A stretch of 64,000 nucleotides of DNA from Sacculina carcini (GCA_916048095.2 OU696589.1:1651001-1715000); one strand, 5' to 3'; shown: positions 44,112 through 55,657, counted from the stretch's first letter. The notes: generated from the letters alone by a model not told the origin. A program made the numbers and translations.

Positions 44112-47006
44112 TCAATTGACGACAGAAGGATCGCAATTTGAAGTCACCGTGTCTCTTGGATCAGCTAACGGTAGATCTTGATTCGGCCCACCCGAGGAGC
44201 TGGACATTTCTGAACGATCGATCATGTAACGCCCGCTGACATCTATTTGGTTGTGTTTCCGCTGCTCCTGCTCGTTACACGTCCTCCGCCGAAGCTGATC
44301 AATATGTCGTCTGATGACCACTCCGTCCGTCCACACCTTATACATGACTGAGCCCATGCGTTGCACAACCGTTCCGAAAACCCAACGTCTAGAACCCTGG
44401 TACCAACGAGCATGTACCCTGTCACCTGGTTCAAAGTAACGAAGTGACCGCCTGTAATTGGCTAACACCGGCTTGTTGATGTCGAGTTTCCAATCCAGCA
44501 GATGACGGTGAATTCTCCCGTGTAACACTTCTGCTGGTGATTTACCGTCTAGTGACGGATGAGGCGTTTTTCGGTATTGCGCCAGTATCTTCACCAAGTT
44601 GTTACGGCTGCTGGAGTCGTCATTTGATAACTTCCTCAGTCCCTGCTTCAAGGTTTGTACAAAACGCTCAGCTTCGCCGTTCGACGATGGATGATATGGT
44701 GCTGTAGTTGTATTTGAAATTTCTTGCGCCTCGCAGAAATGTTTGAACTCCGATTAAGTAAATTGTGGCCCGTTGTCTGACACAATGGAAACGGGCAGTC
44801 CTTCAATGGCGAAAATATGTGTAAGTGCAGATAGAGTTGCTGAGGCCGTAGTTTGGCCGACATTCACCATGGATACATATGGGAACTTCCAAAATGAATC
44901 CACGCAAATAAAAAACATGTAGTTGCCAATTGGGCCCGCGTAGTCAACATGAAGTCTTTCCCAGGGTTTTCCAGTCTGCGGCCAGGGTTGCAACCACGCT
45001 AGCGGGTTTCTTGCGTTCCGAGCGCACGTGGAACAATCGTTTACGTACGCCTCTATTTCTGCGTCGATAGAGGGCCACCACACGAATCTTCGTGCCAACT
45101 GCTTCATCCGAGTCATTCCACAATGTGCAGCATGCAATTCTTCAAGAACCCGTTTTCGACTCGCATTCGGAATAATGAGGCGCACGTTTTCTTCCCGTTC
45201 TAAAATCACACAACCTTTGTACAAAGATAAAGATCTCCGTAATTGCCAAAAAGGCTGTACACTCACAGTTAATTTCGAAGATTTTTCTGGCCATGCGTCT
45301 TCATGGATCCGCTGTTTAACCTCCGACATTGTTTTTTCGGCAGAAGTTACTCTGGATATGTTGCTGAGATTCACAGGATTCTTACTCTGATTCAGCTCCT
45401 CTTCAATCACCTGCTGAATTTCGTGCGCCTCCTCGGACTCTAGTCGATCGAACACAGGATCAGTACTGATCGGAAGACGTGAGAGACCATCTGCATTTCC
45501 ATGCAAAACTGTTTGTCTGTAACGAATGACAAATCGGTAGGCCATCAGTTTCAGTGCATACCGTTGTAATCTCTGTGCCGTACACGAGGAAATATTCTTT
45601 GCTGGTGAGAAGATGGATACGAAAGGTTTATGGTCTGTTATGAGCTCAAATTCGCGACCATAAGCATACTGATGAAACTTGGTGACACCAAACATTATTT
45701 CAAGAGCTTCTTTCTCAAACTGCGAGTAATTTTTCTGAGACGCATCCAAGGTTTTAGAAGCGTATGCAATTGGCATCTCAACTCCATCAGCACGTTGGGA
45801 TAGAACTGCTCCTATACCGTATGCTGATGCGTCAGTTGCTAGTACAAGTGGATTTTGAGGGTCATAATGTGTGAGGTGAGTTGCATTGACCAGTTTTGTT
45901 TTGAGTGTGTCAAAGGCATGTTGACATCTTGGAGTCCACACAAACTCTGCAACTGAAGCATGAAAAAGAGCATTCAGAGGAGCAGATATATCAGCAATAT
46001 TGGCGATATACTTGTGGTAGTAATTTACTTTGCCCAGAAAAGCCCTCATTTGCGACACATTAGTAGGTCGCGGCAATTTGTTGATAGCCTCGATGTTTGT
46101 TTCTGAAGGCACCTTTCCATGTTCGCTGATCACGTAGCCAAGGTACTCCACGGAAGGCTTGAAAAACTCACATTTGTCGCGTCGGCATCGTAATCCATAT
46201 TCAGCCAGTCTTGAAAGAAAGATATTCAAGTTTTCTAAATGTTCTTCGTCGTTCTTCCCGGTCACAATGACGTCATCAAGGTAAACTGCACATACGGGCA
46301 CTCCAGATGTTATCGTGTCCATTAGCTTTTGAAACACAGCTGGCGCAGATGCAATGTCAAACGGTAGACGATTGTACGAATACAACCCGTACGGCGTGTT
46401 GATGACAGCTACTTTCTTTGCTTCGTCTTCTAACTCACATTGGAGGTAGGCATCTGCCAAATCCAGTTTGGAGAACTACTTGCCCCCTCGCAGTTTATGG
46501 AAGAGCTCGTCGATGCACGGTATTGGATGTTTGTCGACGTCCATAGCGGCGTTCAAAGCCTTGAAATCTCCACATATCCGAACGCGGCCATTCGACTTCA
46601 TAACTGGAACAATTGCAGCCGACCAGTTACTAAATGGAATTGGTTGGAGAATGCCAGTTTCAACACAGCGATCCAATTCTTGTTTAACTGCATCCGTGAG
46701 TGCAAATGGGATTGGTCTTGCTTTAGCAAATACTGGCGTTACATCCGGTTTAATGCGTATCTTCAATTTGCCCTTGGTGCAGAGACCAAGATCTGGTCGA
46801 AAAACATCTGAATGTCGATTGATAATCTTGTTTAAATTGTCATCAGGTACACTAACGGTCTTCTGCACTACATGCGTAATACCATCTGGGATGTTAAAAT
46901 TCAACACTTTGAATGTCTGGCACCAATCCATTCCAAACAGGTTTCCACCCATCTCTGAGTCCGTTACTATAAGCGGTAGATGTTTCTTTTGTTGTCCTAG
47001 TTGCAC
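44112..47006 (-). pseudogene. element VII pol: RT, RNase H, integrase
   Basis: RT: 'RICGDFKALNAAM', a stop near 46478 (FSKLDLADAYLQ context), 'VYLDDVIVTG' (YLDD intact) and 'GYVISEHGKVPSETNIEAI'. RNase H: 'VLATDASAYGIGAVLSQ' and 'ELITDHKPFVSIF'. Integrase: 'HAAHCGMTRMKQLARRFVWW', 'CSTCARNARNP', core residues in 'HVDYAGPIGN', 'VSDNGPQFT' (followed by a TAA at 44754) and 'SSNGEAERFV'. The C-terminal tail continues to 44112 with stops beyond. All RT and integrase catalytic acids are visible; only nonsense changes break it. Confidence 0.9.
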
Positions 47007-47021
47007 ATAAACTGTACATGT

Positions 47022-48280
47022 TCACTTCACTGCAACTCTTTGATTCCCGTAAGCAGTCAGTCGACTTCCTGTGACTACCAATTCAGGAGAGCCAATCATT
47101 TGATATAAGATCATTTGATCAAATCCCCGTAATCCGACCAAGGAGCATGTCGCTCCTGTATCCAACTGAAACCGCACAGAGTGATCATTGACGAATATGT
47201 CAAGCATAACACGCGATCTATCAGACGTATATACTGACTGAACTCCATGGAGACTTTCTGAAATACTATTAACATTACCAGGAGCGTATGCGCCTTGTTC
47301 ATCGATGACGTCAGCCTCATGGATAAAATCTCTTCTTCGAGCCCCACCTTGATGTCCGGAACCACGTGGAGGTCTGGTACCTCGGTACCCAACTGCAGGA
47401 ATGTCGCGCTGACCTGGCGCTTGTCGACCCCCAGCTGATGTACATACGCCAGATGACCCACACGCTGACACACATAGCACGTTCTGCGATTATTAGGACA
47501 TGAGCGTCTATCATGATGCACAAAACAACGAGGACATGACTTGAGTTTCACTGTCTCTGTGGCCGGTCTGTGAGTACTTTTCTTGCTGTAGTAATCGCAA
47601 ATTTTGTTCACCTCAATATCTTCCTGTGTTTGCTTCTTACCTGTCAGGCGATCCGCAGTTTCTGTCGTGCGCATGTATTTAGTAGCTATATTCAGCACTG
47701 TCGGAAGATCAGGATGTATCTGAGTGATACAGACTCGACGCACTTCGTCGTGTGGTGTCTTGGCCACGATTTGGTCCCGTATTTGCTCATCCACGTAGCT
47801 CTTGCCACATTTTTCCACTTGACATTTTAAATTGCAATCCCTTGCGATACCTCGCAGCTCGGCAACCCAGTCTGCGTACGTCTGCGATGCCTTCATCTCA
47901 CATTGCTGAAAGTCATACCTGGCAGCCAGGACATGAACGTTTGTCTTGTAGTGCTCGGTCAGTGCTGAGGTGAGATTGTCGAGTGGCTGTTCAGACAGGC
48001 TCCTCCCGGCGAAGATATTTGTGAGCAGCTCGTATGTGCTTGTGCCCACACAGGACAGAAATAATGCTCTGCGTTGTAAGTCGTCCATAACATTGTAGGC
48101 CACCAAATGCTGTTTGTACCTATCCAAGTAGGTCTGCCAACGCTCCTTATCGCTGCAGAACTCAGTGAACGATGGAGCCGTGACTGTACTCGCCGCTGGC
48201 GCAGCAGTTCTTACTAAATTCATATGAGCTTTGTTCTGTGCTTGCATCTCCGCAAGCATCGCTGCTAAATCTTCCTCCAT
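47022..48280 (-). pseudogene. element VII Gag and protease, frameshifted
   Basis: Gag starts MEEDLAAMLAEM at 48280, close to the PBS. The capsid-like part has 'FLSCVGTSTYELLTNIFAG' and 'LRGIARDCNLKC'. Knuckles are 'CPRCFVHHDRRSC' and 'CYVCQRVGHLA', with the last Cys in another frame. A frameshift near 47450 moves the protease (FQLDTGATCSLVG, about 47135-47173) out of frame. A TGA at 47022-47024 follows before RT. Confidence 0.88.
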
Positions 48281-48298
48281 ATCCCACTTCTGACACCA
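48281..48298 (-). promoter_or_regulatory. element VII primer binding site, tRNA-Leu type
   Basis: TGGTGTCAGAAGTGGGAT in element sense matches the complement of a tRNA-Leu 3' end including CCA over 18 nt. A conventional 3'-end PBS, in contrast to elements I-III. Confidence 0.8.
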
Positions 48299-48299
48299 C

Positions 48300-48471
48300 T
48301 GTTATGTCGCCACTATCGATGAAATCAAACACACAATGTTAACGGATGTTCTCTATTCAACTCCTTACTGTACACTGCCACTTGAAACCCATTGCTTGTT
48401 ACAATTCACAAACACAGCTCCTGACACACAGACATACAAAACATACACCCGCTCAAACACACGCATGACTA
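48300..48471 (-). repeat. element VII 5' LTR, part 1
   Basis: Matches 43607-43778 closely; interrupted at the TA (48470-48471). Confidence 0.92.
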
Positions 48472-48483
48472 TACCATTTACAA

Positions 48484-48775
48484 GTCAATTTGGCAAAAGT
48501 GAAAATCAATTTGGCAAAAGTGATATTCAATTTGGCAAAAGTGAAAATCAATTTGGCAAAAGTGAAAATCAATTTGGCAAAAGTGAAAATCAATTTGGCA
48601 AAAGTGAAAATCAATTTGGCAAAAGTGAAAATCAATTTGGCAAAAGTGAAAATCAATTTGGTAAAAGTGAAAATCAATTTGGCAAAAGTGAAAATCAATT
48701 TGGCAAAAGTGAAAATCAATTTGGCAAAAGTGAAAATCAATTTGGCAAAAGTGAAAATCAATTTGGTAATTCTTA
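48484..48775 (+). repeat. 21-bp satellite array, left arm (14 units)
   Basis: Tandem caatttggcaaaagtgaaaat with rare variants (tgatat in unit 2-3, gtaaaa near 48661). It is contiguous without spacers and gives artefactual open frames in all frames. Confidence 0.95.
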
Positions 48776-49260
48776 CAAGTTTAGGTGGTAGTCGCATTGA
48801 TAATGCATAATCATATTGTTTATTAGTGTTTTAGTAACAAGTTTATTACTCATGCAAATGATATCAATTAATGTTATATGTTTAAGAATATATATAGTTT
48901 AAGAAGCTGTCATGTAGGGATATATTTGTTGATGAAGTCCATTATATTAGCATCAAAATGATCTATTAAGTGATTGGGCTTAGCTCCGATTCAAGGTTAA
49001 TAATAAAATAAACTATACTTTTTACAATTTCATTTGTCCCAATTGAGATCAAAATTGTCCCAGTTAGAACCACAATGTATGTTATTGATTTGACATTAAA
49101 TATCAAACTTAATTGTTATCAGTAAATTTTATTGTATTTCACATGAACAATTTAGCATTACCCGTAAAACACAGATATGTACTACTTACTATGTACTATA
49201 CAATTATGTGCTAAGGTATGTACTACAATTACAATGCAGATATGTACCGTAATTACTTAC

Positions 49261-49329
49261 TTTATGAGGAACTCTCTCAGCCAATATATCAATGTCAGCG
49301 TATATACCACCAGCGCGTGTACTTAAATT
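49261..49329 (-). pseudogene. captured exon-like segment with GGIYADID motif
   Basis: On the minus strand, 'ttgttgctag' acceptor, 69 bp open (23 codons, phase 0/0), then a strong 'gtaagtaatt' donor. The peptide includes STRAGGIYADIDILAERV. GG(I/V)Y-x-D-x-D is the DXD signature seen in GT32-type glycosyltransferases, so a glycosyltransferase origin is a reasonable guess, not proof. It lies inside transposon VIII, whose copies elsewhere would carry it too, so this looks like a host gene fragment carried by the element rather than a resident exon. Confidence 0.5.
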
Positions 49330-49748
49330 CTAGCAACAAAGCAAGATATCACAACTCAACACAATCACAACGCAACATGGCCCACTGAAACACATTCACT
49401 AACAAACACGCACAAACGTTCTGCGCAAACAACTGCCCTATGGCGCGCACTGCCCCACCCCCTGTATCCCCCTGCTCGCTCATAGCACGTGCATACAACA
49501 TACACACTACCTAAACTCACACTCACACCACCTCGAATACACAAATGGACACCATATACAAAATATATACCGTACTATATTACACATAGTACAGATGGCT
49601 AGCAACGACAAGCGCTATTCGCACGTGATGCCTGAACACTTGCCATAAGACGGAATTACAATCTCTGAAAGTGTGATGTTTCTGTAGATGTGTGTGTGTG
49701 TGTGTGTGTGTGTGCACGATTTGCTCGCGAATGCTCTCCGAGAACAGT

Positions 49749-49813
49749 GACTATACGCTGACACTGATATATTGGCTGATAAAGTGCGCGCCATAGGGCA
49801 GTTGTTTGCACAG
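49749..49813 (+). pseudogene. second, diverged copy of the exon-like segment, opposite strand
   Basis: Plus-strand codons read LYADTDILADKVRAIGQLFA, clearly paralogous to the minus-strand YADIDILAERV at 49261-49329. The stretch gcgcgccatagggcagttgtttgc (49786-49809) also occurs inverted at 49424-49447. The centre of element VIII therefore contains two rearranged, inverted gene-derived pieces. Confidence 0.5.
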
Positions 49814-49939
49814 AAGAATATATATTTTCTTAAACATAAAACATTAATTGATATCATTTGCATGAGTAATATATTTGTTACTAAAACACTAATAAACAAT
49901 ATGATAATGCATTATCAATGCGACTACCACCAAATTTGT

Positions 49940-50105
49940 AAGAATTACCAAATTGATTTTCACTTTTGCCAAATTGATTTTCACTTTTGCCAAATTGATT
50001 TTCACTTTTGCCAAATTGATTTTCACTTTTGCCAAATTGATTTTCACTTTTGCCAAATTGATTTTCACTTTTGCCAAATTGATTTTCACTTTTGCCAAAT
50101 TGACT
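49940..50105 (-). repeat. 21-bp satellite array, right arm (8 units)
   Basis: Same unit as 48484-48775 in the opposite orientation. Confidence 0.95.
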
Positions 50106-50116
50106 TGTAAATGGTA

Positions 50117-50168
50117 TAGTTGTTGTTGACACCGTACGTACACGCACACACGCACAACTCACACGCAC

Positions 50169-50231
<63 letters not shown>

Positions 50232-50270
50232 CACCCACAAGTGAACACTCACTATTGTAAATACACAACA
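50117..50270 (-). repeat. element VII 5' LTR, part 2
   Basis: Matches 43777-43906 with a (CA)n tract expanded to about 30 repeats (50170-50230). Confidence 0.92.
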
Positions 50271-50337
50271 AATTGGTGGTCAATTTTTTGGCCAATTGTT
50301 GGCATGACTAGCTGGGAATCACCACATTGTCGGTTTA

Positions 50338-50621
50338 TAGAGGAGTATTGAGAAGGCATATGCTGCGCGGCGAGCGCGTTCACTCTGGTATATTTTAGTA
50401 AAACGTGGAATGCACTCGTTCATGTACGATAAGTACTTTTCAATGTAAATTACTTGTATTAAGTGTGTTTCAGATATGTCAATTTGCACGTGTTATCCAA
50501 CAAAGTAAAACGTTTATTGTCAAACAGTTCCTCAATTGCTAATGGTGTTGTTCATATGTATATTCGCAGATATTGTGATCATTGCTGGTTAATACATTAG
50601 CAAATGGTGAATACTGATTTA
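50338..50621 (+). repeat. element IX 5' LTR
   Basis: 284 bp with non-canonical termini TA...TA, supported by the 5-bp TSD and equal LTR lengths. Confidence 0.9.
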
Positions 50622-50654
50622 TGATCACAATATTTTTCAACTGTGCCAACAAAA

Positions 50655-51550
50655 ATGTCGACGCTTGACCCGCACACGGAAGTGAGATGTCCTGTCGAAG
50701 GGTGCACCCTGTCATGGCCTTCAGATACACCAGAACCAATACTGTTCCGTCTCCTCGAGATGCACGAGCACTCCGCTCATCCACAACAGTCCTTGCCGAC
50801 GTCGTCCGCGCACCCGCAAGCTGAGAAAGTGAAGCGTCCCTTTGTGTCACAAGGAGGAACAGCAGAACAATGGTCGTACTTTATACAGAGGTGGAGTGAT
50901 TACAAAGCGGCCACCCGACTAGAAGGGCGGGATCTGATATTTCAGCTTCTCGAATGCTGCAACGAGGACCTTCGACGAGACATCTCCCGCTATTTCGGAG
51001 GACTATCACACGAAGCAGAGAGCAATATCCTGGAAAACATAAAATCTCTCGCAGTTCGTCAGGAGAATACGATGGTGGCACGCTTGCAGCTACAAAAAAT
51101 GCAGCAAGACCACGATGAGCCTGTTAGAGCATTCGCTGCACGCCTACGCGGCCAGGCTAAAATATGCAATTTCACAACGAAGTGCACCTGCGAACAAACA
51201 GTAAATTACAGTTCAGTTATCATTCAGTTATCAGTATGACATTCGTGTCGAGCTACTCAGTCGATCCGACCCCCACCTCTCACTCGAAGATGCGCTCTCC
51301 TACGTGGAAGCCAAAGAGGCGGGCAAATGGTCGGCCCTCCAGATGCAGGGCCTCGTCACGTCGACCTCAGCGATGAGCACATATCGCCGTGTGTAAAAGT
51401 CTACGGCGGCGCAAAAACCACCCGCGCACGGCCGGACTGATACAGCATGTGGGCACTGCGGTGGACAAGGACATGGAGGCAGCCGTCAAGATCGCATGTT
51501 CAAGTGCCCAGCTTACAATCACACATGCAAAACATGTGGAGAGCTGCACC
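50655..51550 (+). pseudogene. element IX Gag with N-terminal C2H2-like finger
   Basis: ATG 50655. Residues ~11-43 form a C-x4-C...H-x4-H-like motif (CPVEGC ... MHEHSAH) that I associate with a subset of invertebrate gypsy Gags. The capsid-like part has 'WSYFIQRWSDYKAATRL' and 'LLECCNEDLRRDISRYFG'. Near 51200-51232 a short local duplication (cagttatcattcagttatcagt) shifts the frame. A TAA lies near 51396, and the zinc knuckle CKTCGELHHYEIAC lies at about 51527-51568. Gag is thus broken in at least two places. Confidence 0.8.
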
Positions 51551-53160
51551 ACTACGAAATTGCTTGTCGCCTCCGCTATAGCACATCACCACACAAGAAC
51601 AGTAGCTCGCAGGTCCAATACGCACAGGACCAATCTGAATTATGCCCGATCCGAAGTGACGAGACCACATATGAAATCACACTGAGTGCCTTAGAACACC
51701 ACGTGTTTGACGATGTTAACAGAGTGTGGCACAAACGAGCGTCTGATCCGCAGAACACCATCAACGACCGCATTCAAGTGCATCCTGAAGATGCCCGCAC
51801 ATTGGGGATCAAAACCAACATAAGTCGACCCAAGACAACTGTTACATACCAGGGCACTGCAGATACCGGATGTCAATCGTGCTTGGCAGGCACATTACTC
51901 TTCCAAAAGCTAGGGTTGGAGCCATCGCAGATGGCACCAGTCTCCATGAGAATGGTGGCGGCCAACAACCAAGGTATTCCAATCCTTAGAGCTCTGGCAC
52001 TTCGGATATCAATCGACGCACCCGACAAACATCCCATCGAAACTCGCCAACTTGTGTACTTCACAAAAACTACTGACAAATTTTTACTGTCACACCATGC
52101 ATGTGTCGCTCTCCACTTGATACCGTCATCATTTCCGACGATGTGCAACTCTGGGCCGATATCGACGGATAAAAACCATGCTGACATCGGCGCTCACCAT
52201 TCGTGCAGCTGCCCGGAGAGAGAACCACCACCCCCGCGCCCTACTCAGCTCCCGATACCGGCCACCGACAGGAACTGTGCGAGCCGACTGGAAGAATGGT
52301 TGCTCGATTATTACAAGTCGAGCATATTCAAGACCTGTGAACATCAGCGGCTCCCATTGATGTCTGGCCCTCCGATGAAACTGCGAATCGACCACTCCGC
52401 TCGACCCACTGCGTACCACACTCCGATACCAGTGCCGGTACACTGGCAGGCATTAGTCAAATCCGCCCTAGACCGCGACGTTCGACTTGGAGTCATTGAA
52501 CCTGTGCCTGTAGGAACTCCTGTCACGTGGTGTCACCGTATGGTCGTGTGTCCCAAAAAATCAGGTGAGCCACGACGAATTGTGGATTTTCAGGCATTAA
52601 ATAAACATGCGACGCGAGAGACACACCATACGCAATCACCCTTTCATCAGGCCCGATCCGTATCTGCATGTACCTATAAAACCGTGTTTGATGCGTGGAA
52701 TGGCTACCACAGCATCCCGCTGGACAGGGAAGATCGTCATCTCACCACATTCATCACCCCATGGGGCAGATATAGGTACTGTGTGGCACCACAGGGATAC
52801 ATTTCGTCAGGCGACTATTACACGAGGCGATTCGACCAAATCGTGCCGGATACCCAGAACTTCACCAAATGCGTTGACGACGCTCTGTTATGGTCCGACT
52901 CTATTGAAGCAACATTCTTCCAGGCAGTTGACTGGCTGAACAAATGTGGTCAGAACGGCGTGACTCTGAATCCTGACAAATTCAAATTTGCCAAAACTAC
53001 AGTCGACTTCGCCGGTTTCACGATCTCACCTACCAAAGTGACACCCAGCGCCAACTATACGGACGCGATTCAACATTTTCCATCTCCGAGAAATGTCACT
53101 GATGTCCGCAGCTGGTTCGGTCTCGTGAACCAAGTATCATTCTCGTTCGCAACAGCACCG
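51550..53160 (+). pseudogene. element IX protease and reverse transcriptase
   Basis: One continuous frame: protease 'TADTGCQSCLAG' (about 51857-51892); RT 'RIVDFQALNKHATRE', 'FDAWNGYHSIPL', 'APQGYISSGDYY' and the box 'CVDDALLW' (52869-52892). It continues to 'PSPRNVTDVRSWFGLVNQV' and ends in a TAA at 53161 exactly where the RT-RNase H connection should continue, so the stop is probably a recent nonsense change. Confidence 0.9.
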
Positions 53161-53163
53161 TAA

Positions 53164-55308
53164 ATGCTTCCATTCCGAGACTTACTCAAAACGAAGACGA
53201 AATTCATCTGGAACGAACAATTAGAAGAACTCTTCCAAGAATCGAAAAGAGTCATTTTGAAGGGCATCGCTGAAGGTGTGGAAATTTTCGACCCAAAACG
53301 ACCCACCTGCCTACTCACAGATTGGTCGAACACTGGAATTGGGTTTGGCTCCTACAGAAACCATGCAAGTGTCCCTCTACAGCCCCGTTCTGCTGCAAAG
53401 AAGGATGGACCGTCACCCTGGTTGGCAGTCGCTTCACGTCTCCAGCGGAATCTCGGTACGCACCAATCGAGGGCGAAGCTTTAGCAGTAGTCGACGCCTT
53501 GAATAATGCGCGCCACTTCATTCTTGGCTGCCCAAACTTGGTCATCGCGGTGGATCACAAGCCACTACTCAAAGTCTTCGGAGACCAATCACTGGGTGAC
53601 ATCTACTACCCACGCCTCCGCAACCTGAAAGAGAAGACTTTGCGCTATCGATTCACCATGGTTCACATTCCTGGATCCCGTCAAAAGGCTGCCGATGCCA
53701 TATCCCGTTATCCTGTCAACAGTCCAGAGTCGTTACACCTACCAGACGACATCGCCTTCACAAGAGACGTCTACCAATCCGTTACATGGGACAATGTCCG
53801 AACTGCGACCACTAGTGACGAAAACTTCCGGCAACTTCAGGAGTTCATCGAATGGGGTTTCCCCTCATCCTCAGAGAAAATGCCCTCCGAAATCAGAAAC
53901 TTCCATAAGCTCAGGGCCGATCTCACCAGCCATGATGGCGTCCTGCTGTAGAAAGACCGCGTCGGCATACCGCCATCCCTACGAACACGCATCCTACAGG
54001 CACTGCACTCCGCCCACCAAGGCGTCACGCAAATGTGTTCTCGGGAGGAATCATCGGTTTTCTGGCCGGGACTGACTCTTGACATAACAAACGTGCGCTC
54101 ACAATGTCAAACGTGCAATCTAATGGCACCATCCCAGCCACACTCTCCACCAACGCCACCAATCGCTCCATCATACCCGTTCCAGCAAACAGTCAGTGAC
54201 TATTTCATTTATCGTGGCAACACGTATCTTGTCATTGTCGACAGATACAGCAATTGGCCGATCGTCGAAAAGGCCAACGACGGAGCCTCGGGGCTGATCT
54301 CCGCCCTGCGTCGCATGTTTGTAACATACGGAATCAGCGATGAGATTACCTCAGACGGCGGCCCGGAATTTACGTCGAAACAGACACAACAGTTTCTCCG
54401 AAGTTGGGGTGTCTCACATCGCATCTCATCGGTAGCACACCCACACACTAACTGCCGAGCGGAGGTCGGTGTTACAACGGTAAAACGTCAAATAACACAG
54501 AACACTGATAACTATGGACGCCTCGACACAGATCAATTCCAAAAAGAAATTCTGCAATACCGCAACACCCCCGATCCCATCACTCATGTCTCCCCCGCCA
54601 TGTGCATATTTGGAAGACAGATCAGAGATGCCATACCCATACACTCCGGTAGTTACGAACCTCACCCCACCTGGAGAGAAACACTTTAGGCTAGAGAAGA
54701 AGCGTTGCGAAAGCGTCACATGGTCATGGCGGAACGCCTCACCGAGCATATACGACACCTTCCACCTCTGGTCGTCGGTGATCATGTGCGCATTCAAAAC
54801 CAGACAGGTCCACATCCCACCAAATGGGACAAAACTGGTATCGTAGTCGAGGTCCGCCAGTTCGACCAACACGTAATTCGTGTTGACGGGTCAGGCCGTG
54901 TCACGTTGAGAAACTGCCGATTCCTTCGCAAGTACATACCCTTCATACACCGCTATCCGTTAACGTTCACTCCGGAAACCCCATCTAACAGTGGACCAAG
55001 CGAGTTTCGTCAACCAATGGAGTCAAACAGGCCAACCACGCCAGACCATTCGACGGGCCAAACAACCGCACCAAACCAAGCATCCACACCTGACAGGACA
55101 ATCGCGTCTGATCAGCCGACGGCGTCACACAGGCCAACTGCACCTGACCTACCGAACGTGGTTGCATCACCGATGCCGGCCACGACACCGTTGGCACGAC
55201 CCTCAGAGTCGGAGGGACCATCACCAGAATATGGTGAACTACCGGCCCGTTGCAACGAGCGTCCCTCAAGACACCGTCGTCCACCGGCGTGGATGCTCAC
55301 TGGTGATT
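53164..55308 (+). pseudogene. element IX RNase H and integrase
   Basis: RNase H 'LLTDWSNTGIGFG' (about 53310-53350), a frameshift near 53385, 'VGSRFTSPAESRYAPIEGEA' and 'VAVDHKPLLKVF'. A TAG lies at 53949 before the integrase zinc region ('[10 protein letters not shown]', 'CQTCNLM'). Core acids are in 'VSDYFIYRG', 'TSDGGPEF' and '[10 protein letters not shown]', so all three are present. A TAG lies at 54687. The C-terminal part includes 'GDHVRIQNQTGPHPTKWDKT' and a Pro/Thr-rich tail with a repeated 'ptapd/tasdqpt' pattern, ending at 55308. Confidence 0.88.
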
Positions 55309-55373
55309 AGGTCCTCTGATAACCAGCGCTTACATGGCCAATATCAGTCTCCCGACAGTCGACTTGGGGGGCG

Positions 55374-55657
55374 TAGAGAAGTATTGAGAAGGCATATGCT
55401 GCGCGGCGAGCACGTTCACTCTGGTTTATTTTAGTAAAACGTGGAATGCACTCATTCATGTACGATAAGTACTTTTCAATGTAAATTACTTGTACCAAGT
55501 GTGTTTCAGATATGCCAATCTGCACGTGTTATCCAACAAAGTCAAACGTTTATTGTCAAACAGTTCCTCAATTGCTAATGGTGTTGTTCATATGTATATT
55601 CGCAGATATTATGATCATTGCTGGTGAATACATTACCAAATGGTGAATACTTATTTA
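55374..55657 (+). repeat. element IX 3' LTR
   Basis: 284 bp, paired with 50338-50621. Confidence 0.9.

Larger units (their letters stand above)
48472..50116. mobile_element. foldback-like transposon VIII with satellite arms
   Basis: The ends are inverted (TACCATTTACAAGTCAATTTGG at 48472 and its complement ending 50116). The intact LTR copy shows that only the dinucleotide TA was duplicated (48470-48471 and 50117-50118). The left arm has 14 copies and the right arm 8 copies of a 21-bp unit (caatttggcaaaagtgaaaat), inverted relative to each other. A further ~130-bp unique inverted segment follows (48765-48897 and 49817-49950). The 900-bp centre has no transposase but carries exon-like sequence. 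It is therefore non-autonomous, and its superfamily is not assigned; a TA duplication would fit Tc1/mariner-like machinery. Confidence 0.9.
43607..50270 (-). mobile_element. LTR element VII: Ty3/gypsy (K02A2.6-like pol), 5' LTR split
   Basis: 3' LTR 43607-43906 (300 bp) and 5' LTR 48300-50270, split by element VIII at 48472-50116. The TSD is aattg on both sides (43602-43606 and 50271-50275). PBS TGGTGTCAGAAGTGGGAT (48298-48281, one base from the LTR) is complementary to a tRNA-Leu 3' end. A purine-rich tract (gtggaggag in element sense) precedes the 3' LTR. The pol resembles the invertebrate proteins usually named K02A2.6-like. A handful of stops and frameshifts inactivate it. The LTRs contain a (CA)n tract longer in the 5' copy. 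Confidence 0.95.
50338..55657 (+). mobile_element. LTR element IX: Ty3/gypsy with TA...TA LTR ends
   Basis: LTRs of exactly 284 bp (50338-50621 and 55374-55657) start TAGAG(G/A)AGTATTG and end GAATACT(G/T)ATTTA, with about 13 differences. The TSD is gttta on both sides (50333-50337 and 55658-55662). A G-run (acttggggggcg) precedes the 3' LTR. No TGG-type PBS follows the 5' LTR (TGATCACAATATT). The body carries gag, protease, RT, RNase H and integrase with a few stops. Confidence 0.94.

Noticed and set aside
48453-48810. Open frames of ~100 codons, and a CRISPR-like look, in the 21-bp repeat
   Set aside because: Units are contiguous with no spacers and 21 bp is divisible by 3, so all frames stay open. 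It is a satellite arm of a transposon.
49252-49340. Exon of a resident glycosyltransferase gene
   Set aside because: It lies inside the foldback transposon with a second rearranged copy nearby, and would interleave with the tetraspanin gene on the same strand. A carried fragment is simpler.
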